The notes under the pieces were generated by a model. The model was not told where the DNA came from and ran no database searches. It saw only the letters and a list, made by a program, of their open reading frames with translations. From the NCBI GenBank assembly GCA_027063755.1, contig JAMORD010000210.1, positions 1 through 16,394 on the forward strand: 16,394 nt of DNA, written 5' to 3'. The DNA comes from a bacterium. Lineage in GTDB: Bacteria; Coprothermobacterota; Coprothermobacteria; Coprothermobacterales; JAADFF01. How positions within the stretch are numbered: position 1 is the stretch's first letter; each line of letters opens with the position of its first letter. Both the position numbers and the translations under genes were made by a program. Of the stretch, positions 1 to 5,854 are shown piece by piece.

Positions 1-406
1 CAAGCACCTGTTTATAACCACCAGACAGCGTCTGAATGCTTTCATTGCGATAATCGTACATCCCAAACTGCTTCAGTATACGATCGGCCATTTCATACGC
101 CTCTTCATGGGAACAACCCTTAAGCAGATATGACAGCACTACTTCTTCCCATACTGTTGTAGATATAAAACTCCACTCCGGATTTTGCCAAACAAACCCT
201 ACATGGGGTTTAATTGTATCTTCATCGTACATACGACCTTCGGCTGGTAAAACACCTGCAAGAGCTTTAGCTAGTGTAGACTTACCTGCTCCATTAGGAC
301 CAACAATGGCAACAAACCCCGGCTTATTAAAAGAAAGGGTGATGCCTTTCAGCACCACCCGATCTCCGTATTTTACAGTTAAATTATCAACAACTACTCT
401 ACCCAT
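1..406 (-). CDS. ECF/CbiO-type ABC transporter ATP-binding protein (3' part missing)
   Basis: I translated this by hand; 135 residues are visible before the window edge. It begins MGRVVVDNLTVKYGD. Walker A is GPNGAGKST at residues 36-44, the Q-loop is VGFVWQNPEW with Gln74, and the ABC signature LSGGYKQ begins at 127. The stretch SFISTTVWEEV after the Q-loop matches the energy-coupling factor ATPases (EcfA/CbiO), which usually read FQNP..Q....TV..DV. It would hydrolyse ATP on the cytoplasmic side to drive vitamin or metal uptake through EcfT and an S component. The ATG at 406 lies inside rplQ, giving a 13-base overlap without a strong ribosome binding site, so translation may be coupled. An ECF ATPase after rplQ is the usual order in Bacillota. 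Walker B and the H-loop lie outside the window, and the substrate cannot be told. Confidence 0.85.
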   Translation of the reverse strand, partial: MGRVVVDNLTVKYGDRVVLKGITLSFNKPGFVAIVGPNGAGKSTLAKALAGVLPAEGRMYDEDTIKPHVGFVWQNPEWSFISTTVWEEVVLSYLLKGCSHEEAYEMADRILKQFGMYDYRNESIQTLSGGYKQVL

Positions 407-753
407 TCTATAATGGCCATCTGAGCACCATCGCCGCGACGAATACGGGTACGAACAACTCTTGTGTATCCACCGTTTCTGCTCTCATATTTAGGAGCAA
501 TCTCCCTAACAAGTTTCCAAACGGCCTGTTTATCATAAAGATGTCTCTTAGCTTCTCTAACTTTGTTATACATAAGAGGCTCCTTCTTTATACGAGTAAC
601 AACCCTCTCAGCATAGGCCTGCAGAGCCTTTGCCTTGGGATGCGTTGTCTCTATTCTTCCGTATAAAACAAGGGAGTTAAGCAAGCCTCTTAGCAGAGCC
701 TCCCTTTGATTCTTCTTTCTACTTAGCTGTACTTTTTTTACTCTATGCCTCAC
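394..753 (-). CDS. rplQ: 50S ribosomal protein L17
   Basis: L17 of the large subunit, located near the polypeptide exit tunnel. The protein is 119 residues, the usual bacterial length, and starts MRHRVKKVQLSRKKNQREA. The core LLRGLLNSLVLYGRIETTH and the C-terminal GGYTRVVRTRIRRGDGAQMA match the family. The start is GTG at 753. Its ribosome binding site GGAGGT sits 8 bases upstream, inside the last codons (Gly-Gly-Gln) of rpoA, whose stop is one base away, so the two genes are very likely translationally coupled. The 3' end overlaps the ABC ATPase gene by 13 bases. Confidence 0.97.
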   Translation of the reverse strand: MRHRVKKVQLSRKKNQREALLRGLLNSLVLYGRIETTHPKAKALQAYAERVVTRIKKEPLMYNKVREAKRHLYDKQAVWKLVREIAPKYESRNGGYTRVVRTRIRRGDGAQMAIIEWVE

Positions 754-754
754 C

Positions 755-2275
755 TTACTGACCTCCTTTCTCCAGGTAGGCAGTCAGTGCTTCTTCTATC
801 TTTTTCTGTCTTGTAGCACCGATACCACGAACAGTAGATATAGAACCATCATCTACCATGGCCTTTAGTTTGGCTACAGTATCAATGCCGGCAGACTTCA
901 ATATCTTCGCAAGAGTATCATCAAGTCCAAGCACATCAATAGATGCGTCCTCTGATACACTCTCGGCACTTACTGCCTCTGCATCTTCTTTAGCTCCAGT
1001 GTAAGACTGAATAACTTCAATAATCTTTTGGGCCCTGCTCTGGCCAATACCTTTTATATCTGTTAGCTTACCCTGATTTATCAGCTCAACAAGCTGTCCT
1101 ATGGTCTCAATACCAGCCTTTCTGAGATTCTTCTCCACTGGAGAGCCCAATTTGAGTACACTTATATCTTCATTAAGCTTATCGTCTTGGGCAACCTCAA
1201 CCTTTGTCTCGGTAGCTGTCTCAACAAAAAGCTCTTCTCCTCTTTCTTTGAGCCAGCGTTCCAGTGCTTCAATAATAGACTCTTTTCTCTTTGCACCAAT
1301 ATGAGGTATATGGTCAAGGCCACCAGAACGGGTAATGTCTATAAGTTCTTCAATGGTATCAATACCATGCCTCTGTAATATCTCTGCAACAAGGTCAGGC
1401 AAACCAAGCTCAGTAAGAGGTGTACGAGACTGAATATGCATCTGAACTTGCTGCTGAGTTTCCTCACTACGCGTATGATACTTTTCCACAGCATCGTCAA
1501 GCATATCAAACAATGTCAGTCTATCTCGCATAATGGCCACTGCCTCTTTAAGGGCATCAATGGCCGTAACAGAACGGTCAGTCCAAATCTCCATCACAAG
1601 CTGATCGTACTTAGAAGACTTACCCACACGGGCAGGTACAACTTTATATGCAACTCTCTTAACAGGAGAGAAAAAAGCATCAATGAAAATGATGTCTCTT
1701 CCGGCGTGCATAAAATTATCGGTAGAAGTAGCATCAATGGTGATATAGTCCCTAATGTGAGCACCACCCGGAGTAATCTCGGCAAAGTGCTCTTTCACTT
1801 CTTCATCTGTCATATAACCGCGACCTTTGGCAACAAATATTTCCATCTTTACCTCAATAGGTTCGGTTATCTCAAACAGGTGAAGATCACCATTGATTAC
1901 CTCTACATCAGCAGAGCGGCTTATATCAGAGGCCCTGACAACAGCAGGGCCTGTCTTAGATATATACAGGGTCTTAAAATCACTATCTTCAAGTTTGACA
2001 ACAAGGTTTTTCAGATTCATAGTAATCTGAAGACCATCTTCGTATATACCTTCAAGAGATGTGAATTCATGGTAAAACCCACTAAGCTTATACGCTATAG
2101 GAGCTGCTCCTTCAATAGAAGAGAGAAGCACTCTTCTTAGCATATTACCTATAGTAATACCATACCCCTCGTTAAGGGGACCTATGCTGATACGAGCATA
2201 GTTGTACCCCTTCTCAGGGTCATCATACATCTCTTCTACTTTTAAGTTTATATCAGAAAGCGGTATAAGTTCCAT
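755..2275 (-). CDS. rpoA: RNA polymerase alpha subunit with three C-terminal HhH modules
   Basis: The alpha subunit dimerises to scaffold RNA polymerase assembly. At 506 residues it is far longer than the usual 315-330. The N-terminal domain is recognisable: GYNYARISIGPLNEGYGITI, the dimerisation helix NMLRRVLLSS at 44-53, KGRGYMTDEE, DAFFSPVKRVAYKVVPARVG and YDQLVMEIWTD. Between GRGYM (151-155) and DAFFSP (199-204) there are about 25 more residues than in E. coli or Bacillus alpha. After the linker come three alpha-CTD-like helix-hairpin-helix modules at about 286-345, 371-426 and 446-503. Each holds a GI[DE]T[IV] segment and an IG..R or IGAKR hairpin. They are joined by acidic linkers of about 20-25 residues. 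The ATG at 2275 follows a GAGGGGGTG ribosome binding site. The reading frame is intact, so this is not a frameshift or assembly fusion that I can see. Its place between rpsD and rplQ is normal for the alpha operon. Confidence 0.98.
   Translation of the reverse strand: MELIPLSDINLKVEEMYDDPEKGYNYARISIGPLNEGYGITIGNMLRRVLLSSIEGAAPIAYKLSGFYHEFTSLEGIYEDGLQITMNLKNLVVKLEDSDFKTLYISKTGPAVVRASDISRSADVEVINGDLHLFEITEPIEVKMEIFVAKGRGYMTDEEVKEHFAEITPGGAHIRDYITIDATSTDNFMHAGRDIIFIDAFFSPVKRVAYKVVPARVGKSSKYDQLVMEIWTDRSVTAIDALKEAVAIMRDRLTLFDMLDDAVEKYHTRSEETQQQVQMHIQSRTPLTELGLPDLVAEILQRHGIDTIEELIDITRSGGLDHIPHIGAKRKESIIEALERWLKERGEELFVETATETKVEVAQDDKLNEDISVLKLGSPVEKNLRKAGIETIGQLVELINQGKLTDIKGIGQSRAQKIIEVIQSYTGAKEDAEAVSAESVSEDASIDVLGLDDTLAKILKSAGIDTVAKLKAMVDDGSISTVRGIGATRQKKIEEALTAYLEKGGQ
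767..1420 (-). repeat. Three tandem alpha-CTD-like modules within rpoA
   Basis: These are protein-level repeats. Module 1 is at 1241-1420, with LTELGLPDLVAEIL, HGIDTIEELI and IPHIGAKRKESIIEALE. Module 2 is at 998-1165, with ISVLKLGSPVEKNL, AGIETIGQLV and IKGIGQSRAQKIIEVI. Module 3 is at 767-940, with IDVLGLDDTLAKIL, AGIDTVAKLK and VRGIGATRQKKIEEAL. All share the layout L.L......L...GI.T...L......G.[LI]..I..IG..R...I.E.[IL], and each is about 56-60 residues, the size of one alpha-CTD. Modules 2 and 3 look more alike in the hairpin (GIG..R) than module 1 (HIGAKR). Identity is moderate, so the duplication looks old. Confidence 0.85.
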
Positions 2276-2290
2276 ATAAGCACCCCCTCA

Positions 2291-2902
2291 TTAACGGGAG
2301 TAAAACTCAATGATCAGCTGTGTATTAACGGGCAGATTAGCTTCCTCTGCTGTAGGAAGTGCTATAACTCTACCCTTACCCTGTTCAAAGTCTACCTCCA
2401 GCCAAGAAGGTACACCTATCTTCTTGACCTCTTCCATAACTTTCTTCACATCAGGATTATTGAGCATCTTAGAAGATATGGTAATTTCCTCTCCAACATC
2501 AACAAGGAATGATGGAATATTTGTCTTTACACCATTGACCCTAACATGGCCATGGGTAACCATCTGGCGTGCCATTCTTCTTGTTGGGGCAAACCCCATA
2601 CGATACACAACATTGTCAAGCCTACGTTCAAGAAGCTGAATAAGATAGTCGCCAGTAGCCATCTTTCTCTGACGGCTGGCCTTTTCAAAATAGCGACGCA
2701 TTTTGGTCTCGGAAATCTGATAAATCCTTTTCAGCTTCTGCTTTTCTCTCAAACGAATAGCATATTCTGTTGGTTTGGTGCGAAGCTTCTTCGGTCTATT
2801 TCCAGGTGGGGTGTTAAGCCTACCACATCTACGCCACCTTTTCAGGCCCAGATCAACACCCTCTCTACGAGATAATCTGCATACAGGTCCAGTATATCTC
2901 AC
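2291..2902 (-). CDS. rpsD: 30S ribosomal protein S4
   Basis: S4 is a primary 16S rRNA binder that nucleates small-subunit assembly and lines the mRNA entry. The 203 residues have the usual length. The S4 RNA-binding domain shows RRLDNVVYRMGFAPTRRMAR followed by HVRVNGVKTNIPS. The N-terminal region MRYTGPVCRLSRREG resembles the zinc-binding form, but only two of its four cysteines remain (Cys8 and Cys26; the second position is Ser11). The start is GTG at 2902, since an in-frame TGA lies just upstream, and AAGGAGGGTGA precedes it. The gene sits between rpsK and rpoA, as in clostridia and many other phyla but not in Bacillus. In several bacteria S4 represses the alpha operon; I cannot identify such a site here. 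Confidence 0.97.
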   Translation of the reverse strand: MRYTGPVCRLSRREGVDLGLKRWRRCGRLNTPPGNRPKKLRTKPTEYAIRLREKQKLKRIYQISETKMRRYFEKASRQRKMATGDYLIQLLERRLDNVVYRMGFAPTRRMARQMVTHGHVRVNGVKTNIPSFLVDVGEEITISSKMLNNPDVKKVMEEVKKIGVPSWLEVDFEQGKGRVIALPTAEEANLPVNTQLIIEFYSR

Positions 2903-2917
2903 TATCCATCACCCTCC

Positions 2918-3313
2918 TTACATCCTGCGTGGCTTTGGTGGTCTGCATCCGTTGTGTGGAATAGGTGTCACATCACGGATACCTTTAATCTCAAGACCAG
3001 CACTTTGAATAGCACGAATAGCTGTCTCACGAGCAGATCCAGGACCTTTTACCCAAACTTCAACCTCTTTCATACCATAAACCTGCTGGGCCTTTTTGGC
3101 AGCCTGCTCGGCAGCAAGCTGAGCTGCATAAGGTGTACCCTTTCTGGTACCTTTAAAACCTGCTGATCCACCACTCGCCCATGCAAGGGTATTACCCTGA
3201 GGGTCTGTAATGGTAATAATTGTATTATTGAAAGTTGCGTGAATATGGACAATACCAAACGGTACCTGCCTTCTTGCACGCTTCTTTGTTGTGCTTCTTC
3301 TTCTCCTAGCCAC
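2918..3313 (-). CDS. rpsK: 30S ribosomal protein S11
   Basis: S11 is on the platform of the small subunit, near the mRNA exit and the E site. The protein has 131 residues, normal for the family. The signature regions are [49 protein letters not shown] and the C-terminal [17 protein letters not shown]. It begins [15 protein letters not shown], a basic N-terminal tail. The start is GTG at 3313, with GGAGGT 9 bases upstream; the ATG inside that spacer is out of frame. It lies 15 bases upstream of rpsD and 17 bases downstream of rpsM. Confidence 0.97.
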   Translation of the reverse strand: MARRRRSTTKKRARRQVPFGIVHIHATFNNTIITITDPQGNTLAWASGGSAGFKGTRKGTPYAAQLAAEQAAKKAQQVYGMKEVEVWVKGPGSARETAIRAIQSAGLEIKGIRDVTPIPHNGCRPPKPRRM

Positions 3314-3330
3314 AGATCATCTACCTCCTT

Positions 3331-3711
3331 TTACTTCTTAGGTGCTTTCTTCTTACCGGCAACTGTCTTTCTCGGACCTTTACGAGTACGAGCATTAGTT
3401 CTTGTTCTCTGTCCCCTTACAGGAAGTCCCATCTTATGTCTGAGACCTCTATAGCACTTAATTTCAATCAGACGGCGAATGTTCATGGCAATCTCTCTGC
3501 GGAGATCACCTTCTACCACATAGTGTTCCCTTATGTAATTCTCAAGTGTTTCAATCTCTTCATCTGTCAGCTCATTGACCTTCTTCATAGGGTCAATACC
3601 TGTAGCTTCCAAAATCTCCTTTGCACGAGCACGGCCAATACCATAAATGTAAGGCAGGGCAAATTTGATTCTCTTATTCCTTGGCAAATCAACACCAACT
3701 ATACGAGCCAC
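3331..3711 (-). CDS. rpsM: 30S ribosomal protein S13
   Basis: S13 is on the head of the small subunit and contacts the P-site tRNA and L5 through intersubunit bridges. The core is standard: [33 protein letters not shown], the helical middle [13 protein letters not shown], and the basic tail [21 protein letters not shown] ends in KKKAPKK. I chose GTG at 3711, giving 126 residues beginning M(V)ARIVGV. It lies 8 bases after GGAGGT and matches the family start MARIAGVD. A TTG two codons upstream is only 2 bases from the ribosome binding site and is unlikely. Confidence 0.95.
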   Translation of the reverse strand: MARIVGVDLPRNKRIKFALPYIYGIGRARAKEILEATGIDPMKKVNELTDEEIETLENYIREHYVVEGDLRREIAMNIRRLIEIKCYRGLRHKMGLPVRGQRTRTNARTRKGPRKTVAGKKKAPKK

Positions 3712-3729
3712 TATCAAACACCTCCTACA

Positions 3730-3846
3730 TTATTTACCCTGACGCTGTTTATGTTTAGGATTCTCACAAATAACATAAACACGTCCTTTTCTTCTCACTA
3801 TCTGACACTTGTTGCAAATTTTCTTGACAGAAGGTCTTACCTTCAT
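3730..3846 (-). CDS. rpmJ: 50S ribosomal protein L36 (zinc-binding form)
   Basis: This small gene encodes 38 residues, beginning [17 protein letters not shown] and ending [10 protein letters not shown]36 is a zinc protein of the large subunit that binds 23S rRNA. The zinc ligands are visible: Cys11, Cys14, Cys27 and His32, the C+ type arrangement. The start is ATG at 3846, preceded by GGGAGGTAGAGGAGT. The stop is TAA at 3730-3732. Its position between infA and rpsM is the classic one. Confidence 0.95.
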   Translation of the reverse strand: MKVRPSVKKICNKCQIVRRKGRVYVICENPKHKQRQGK

Positions 3847-3867
3847 ACTCCTCTACCTCCCTTCAAT

Positions 3868-4131
3868 CTAACCAATCCTGTAAGTTATACGGCCTTTCTC
3901 CAAGTCATAAGGAGAAATCTCTACTTTGACCCTATCGCCTTCAACAACCCTGATGTAGTTCATTCGCATCTTTCCCGAAAGATAAGCAATAATCGTAATA
4001 CCATTGTCAAGTTTCACCCTAAAGTGGGCATTAGGCAGGGCCTCCACAACAACGCCTTCCATTTCGAAAAATTCCTTCTTTTTCTCGCCGCTCTGCTGTT
4101 TGGGTTTTTTATTCTTCTTTGCCTTTCCCAC
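3868..4131 (-). CDS. infA: Translation initiation factor IF-1
   Basis: IF-1 blocks the A site of the 30S subunit during initiation. The S1-like OB fold is clear: [40 protein letters not shown] and [16 protein letters not shown]. The family is normally about 72 residues; here 87 are predicted from GTG at 4131 because of a lysine-rich N-terminal extension ([18 protein letters not shown]). I prefer GTG 4131: it follows the KOW gene stop after one base and has GGGTGG 6 bases upstream. An in-frame ATG at 4155 would give 95 residues and a 23-base overlap, but it has no visible ribosome binding site. The reading frame cannot extend further because of an upstream TGA. The identity is certain, the exact start is not. 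Confidence 0.93.
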   Translation of the reverse strand: MGKAKKNKKPKQQSGEKKKEFFEMEGVVVEALPNAHFRVKLDNGITIIAYLSGKMRMNYIRVVEGDRVKVEISPYDLEKGRITYRIG

Positions 4132-4132
4132 C

Positions 4133-4393
4133 TCAGGCCACCCTACCTCTCTCATTGAGTTTTTTCAGCACGCCATCAACCTCCTTAAAAATTAATCTGT
4201 CAAAATGCATGTTCACTTTTTGAACATGTCTCATATTTTTTCGCTTTAGGCGCTTCATACCATGCTTAGGCCCAGCAAGATACAAAAAGCGCCCGCAGCG
4301 ATCAACGACAACATAAAAAGTACCAACATCCTTCCCAGCTATTGATTTGACAACATCACCCACTTTATATCTACTACCTGTCGCACTATGCAC
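4133..4393 (-). CDS. KOW-domain RNA-binding protein (L14e-like)
   Basis: This is a small basic protein with one KOW motif: [20 protein letters not shown], followed by [20 protein letters not shown] and NMRHVQKV. It resembles the uncharacterised KOW/ribosomal-L14e-like family found between map and infA in many Bacillota, probably an RNA- or ribosome-binding protein; the function is not established. I choose GTG at 4393 (86 residues, M(V)[11 protein letters not shown]), 12 bases after GGAGGT. A longer TTG start at 4429 would leave no space for a leader after the promoter proposed at 4430-4458. The gene ends in TGA at 4133, one base before the preferred infA start. The family assignment is good, the start moderate. 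Confidence 0.8.
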   Translation of the reverse strand: MHSATGSRYKVGDVVKSIAGKDVGTFYVVVDRCGRFLYLAGPKHGMKRLKRKNMRHVQKVNMHFDRLIFKEVDGVLKKLNERGRVA

Positions 4394-4429
4394 TATTATA
4401 CAACAACCTCCATTTAAATACAATAGCAA

Positions 4430-4458
4430 ATTATACCTAAAACCTATATCTTTGTCAT
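4430..4458 (-). promoter_or_regulatory. Putative sigma-70 promoter for the KOW gene-infA-rpoA section
   Basis: Reading the minus strand, ATGACA (4453-4458, five of six matches to TTGACA) is followed by exactly 17 bases and then a perfect TATAAT (4430-4435). Transcription would begin near 4423, leaving about 30 bases of leader with GGAGGT before the GTG at 4393. The -35 box lies in the last codons of map, and the -10 box in one of the two longest non-coding gaps of the window. It would give infA, rpmJ and the alpha operon a supply independent of the S10 and spc sections. This is predicted from sequence only. Confidence 0.65.
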
Positions 4459-5184
4459 AATCTCATAACCATCTTTTAGTATTGCAATGGTATGTTCAAA
4501 ATGCGCAGATGGCTTTTTATAAATACTATACACAGTCCAGCCATCATCAGCCACCTTCACTGTGCAATCTTCATATGCAACAACCATAGGTTCAATAGCT
4601 ATAAATTGACCGGCCTTTAGACGTGGACCCGTTCCCTTTTGTCCATAATTAAAAATTGGTGGTTCCATATGAAGCTTGCGACCGATACCATGACCTGTAT
4701 AGTCACGAAGCACACAAAATCCGGCCCCTTTTACAGTTTTCTCAACAACTTCTCCTATATCTCCTGTATAAACACCTTCTCTTACAATAGATATAGCTTT
4801 ATATAGAGCTTTCTCAGTAACATCCATCAATCTTCGTTTTTCCTCAGAAACTTTCCCAACGGGCATGGTAAATGCCATATCGGCATACCAGCCTTTATAT
4901 GAGAGGCCAATATCTATAGATACAATATCACCAGGAAGTAAAGGCTTATCTCCTGGAATACCGTGAATAACAACTTCATTAACAGAAAAACATATAGTAG
5001 CAGGGAAGCCACCATATCCCTTAAAAGCGGGTATGCTATTCCTCTTCTTTATCTCTCTTTCGGCAATCTCATCAAGTTCCCTTCCTGTAACACCAGGAGA
5101 AATATGCTCCTTCAAAATTTCTGATACTTCGGCAAGTCTCTTACCTGCCTCTCGCATACCCTTAAGTGCATCTGCTCCTATCAC
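4444..5184 (-). CDS. map: Methionine aminopeptidase type I
   Basis: This enzyme removes the initiator methionine from nascent proteins at the ribosome. The 246 residues correspond to the short type Ia form without an N-terminal zinc finger. All five metal ligands are visible: Asp91 (SIDIGL), Asp102 (YADMAF), His165 (YTGHGIGR), Glu198 (AIEPM) and Glu230 (HFEHT). The catalytic His74 is in VIHGIP, and the N-terminal MREAGKRLAEV motif is present. The start is GTG at 5184, overlapping the adk stop as GTGA, with AAAGGAGG 7 bases upstream. adk-map after secY is the common order in Gram-positive bacteria. A predicted promoter lies across its 3' end. Confidence 0.97.
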   Translation of the reverse strand: MIGADALKGMREAGKRLAEVSEILKEHISPGVTGRELDEIAEREIKKRNSIPAFKGYGGFPATICFSVNEVVIHGIPGDKPLLPGDIVSIDIGLSYKGWYADMAFTMPVGKVSEEKRRLMDVTEKALYKAISIVREGVYTGDIGEVVEKTVKGAGFCVLRDYTGHGIGRKLHMEPPIFNYGQKGTGPRLKAGQFIAIEPMVVAYEDCTVKVADDGWTVYSIYKKPSAHFEHTIAILKDGYEIMTKI

Positions 5185-5807
5185 GCTATTGCCTCCTTTA
5201 GTCTCTGATAAACCTCTTCAATAGAACCAAGTCCATCAACTGCCACATATATCCCCCTATGCTTATACCAACCTATAACGGGGTCGGCATACTTATGATA
5301 TTCCTCAAGTCTTCTGCGAACAGTTTCTTCATTGTCATCAGCCCTCTTCTCAAGAGTTGCACCATCATTGGGACATTTACCAGGCTTGTTGCTAACATAA
5401 CCACAAACAGGACATACATACCTATTGGTTAGACGACGAATAACTTCATCTTCTGGCACGACAATCTCCACGAATTTATAAACCTCATATCCAAACTCTC
5501 TGGCAATATCTTCCAGTATCTCGGCTTGTCTAACCGTACGTGGCACCCCATCAAGAAGCAGCTTTTCAGGATATCCCATCTTAGATATCTCATCTTTAAC
5601 GATTTCCATAACAAGCTCATCTGATACAAGCCCGCCACTTTTCACAATGGCCTCTACCTGTTTACCCAGCGGTGTTCCTTCACGAATGTTTCTACGAAAG
5701 ACCTCACCTGTGGAAAGCCATGCAAACCCGTCATTTTTCACAAGCAAAGATGCCTGCGTTCCCTTACCAGACCCCGGTGGTCCAAAGAGAATATACATCT
5801 TTTTCAT
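5181..5807 (-). CDS. adk: Adenylate kinase with zinc-binding LID
   Basis: Adenylate kinase interconverts ATP + AMP and 2 ADP in the cytosol. Counting from ATG 5807 it has 208 residues. The P-loop GPPGSGKGTQ is at 9-18, the AMP-binding WLSTGEVFR at 30-38, and ADDNEETVRRRLEEYHKY follows the LID. The LID carries a zinc site of the Bacillus type, Cys132, Cys135, Cys145 and Asp148 (VCPVCG ... KCPNDG), with a short connector. The usual DGFPRT motif reads DGVPRT (86-91), an uncommon change. ATG 5807 lies 5 bases after GGGGGTGG. An in-frame GTG at 5816 lies inside that site, and ATG 5798 (MYILFGPPG) is another possibility. The gene overlaps map by 4 bases. Confidence 0.96.
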   Translation of the reverse strand: MKKMYILFGPPGSGKGTQASLLVKNDGFAWLSTGEVFRRNIREGTPLGKQVEAIVKSGGLVSDELVMEIVKDEISKMGYPEKLLLDGVPRTVRQAEILEDIAREFGYEVYKFVEIVVPEDEVIRRLTNRYVCPVCGYVSNKPGKCPNDGATLEKRADDNEETVRRRLEEYHKYADPVIGWYKHRGIYVAVDGLGSIEEVYQRLKEAIA

Positions 5808-5831
5808 ATTCTCCACCCCCTGAGGAGATAT
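5806..5831 (-). promoter_or_regulatory. Possible hairpin over the adk translation start
   Basis: On the transcribed strand ATATCTCC (5824-5831) can pair with GGAGA-A-TAT (5806-5814), with one bulged A. The loop is TCAGGGGGT (5815-5823), which holds much of the ribosome binding site, while the start codon of adk enters the stem. This is 8 pairs around a 9-base loop in the secY-adk gap. It could slow or temperature-tune adk translation, or be chance. It lacks the T-run of a terminator. Confidence 0.35.
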
Positions 5832-5854
5832 TTAAGGGCAACCCCAACCCCATA

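Noticed and set aside
767-1240. Possibility that modules 2 and 3 of rpoA are a separate fused gene or a frame error
   Set aside because: The frame is continuous, the linkers are acidic and of similar length, and the final codons carry the rplQ binding site as expected of the true rpoA end.
1436-2140. Plus-strand open frame of 234 codons opposite rpoA
   Set aside because: Shadow of the alpha N-terminal domain; no binding site or family motif.
4395-4400. Second TATAAT on the minus strand, just before the GTG of the KOW gene
   Set aside because: The hexamer 17 bases upstream (TTGTAT) matches only three of six -35 bases, and a start there would fall inside the coding sequence.
5838-5853. G-rich stretch GGGGTTGGGGTTG on the transcribed strand after secY, as a possible G-quadruplex or terminator
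   Set aside because: Only two nearby runs of four G, a third run about 20 bases away and no fourth run; no stem followed by a T-run.
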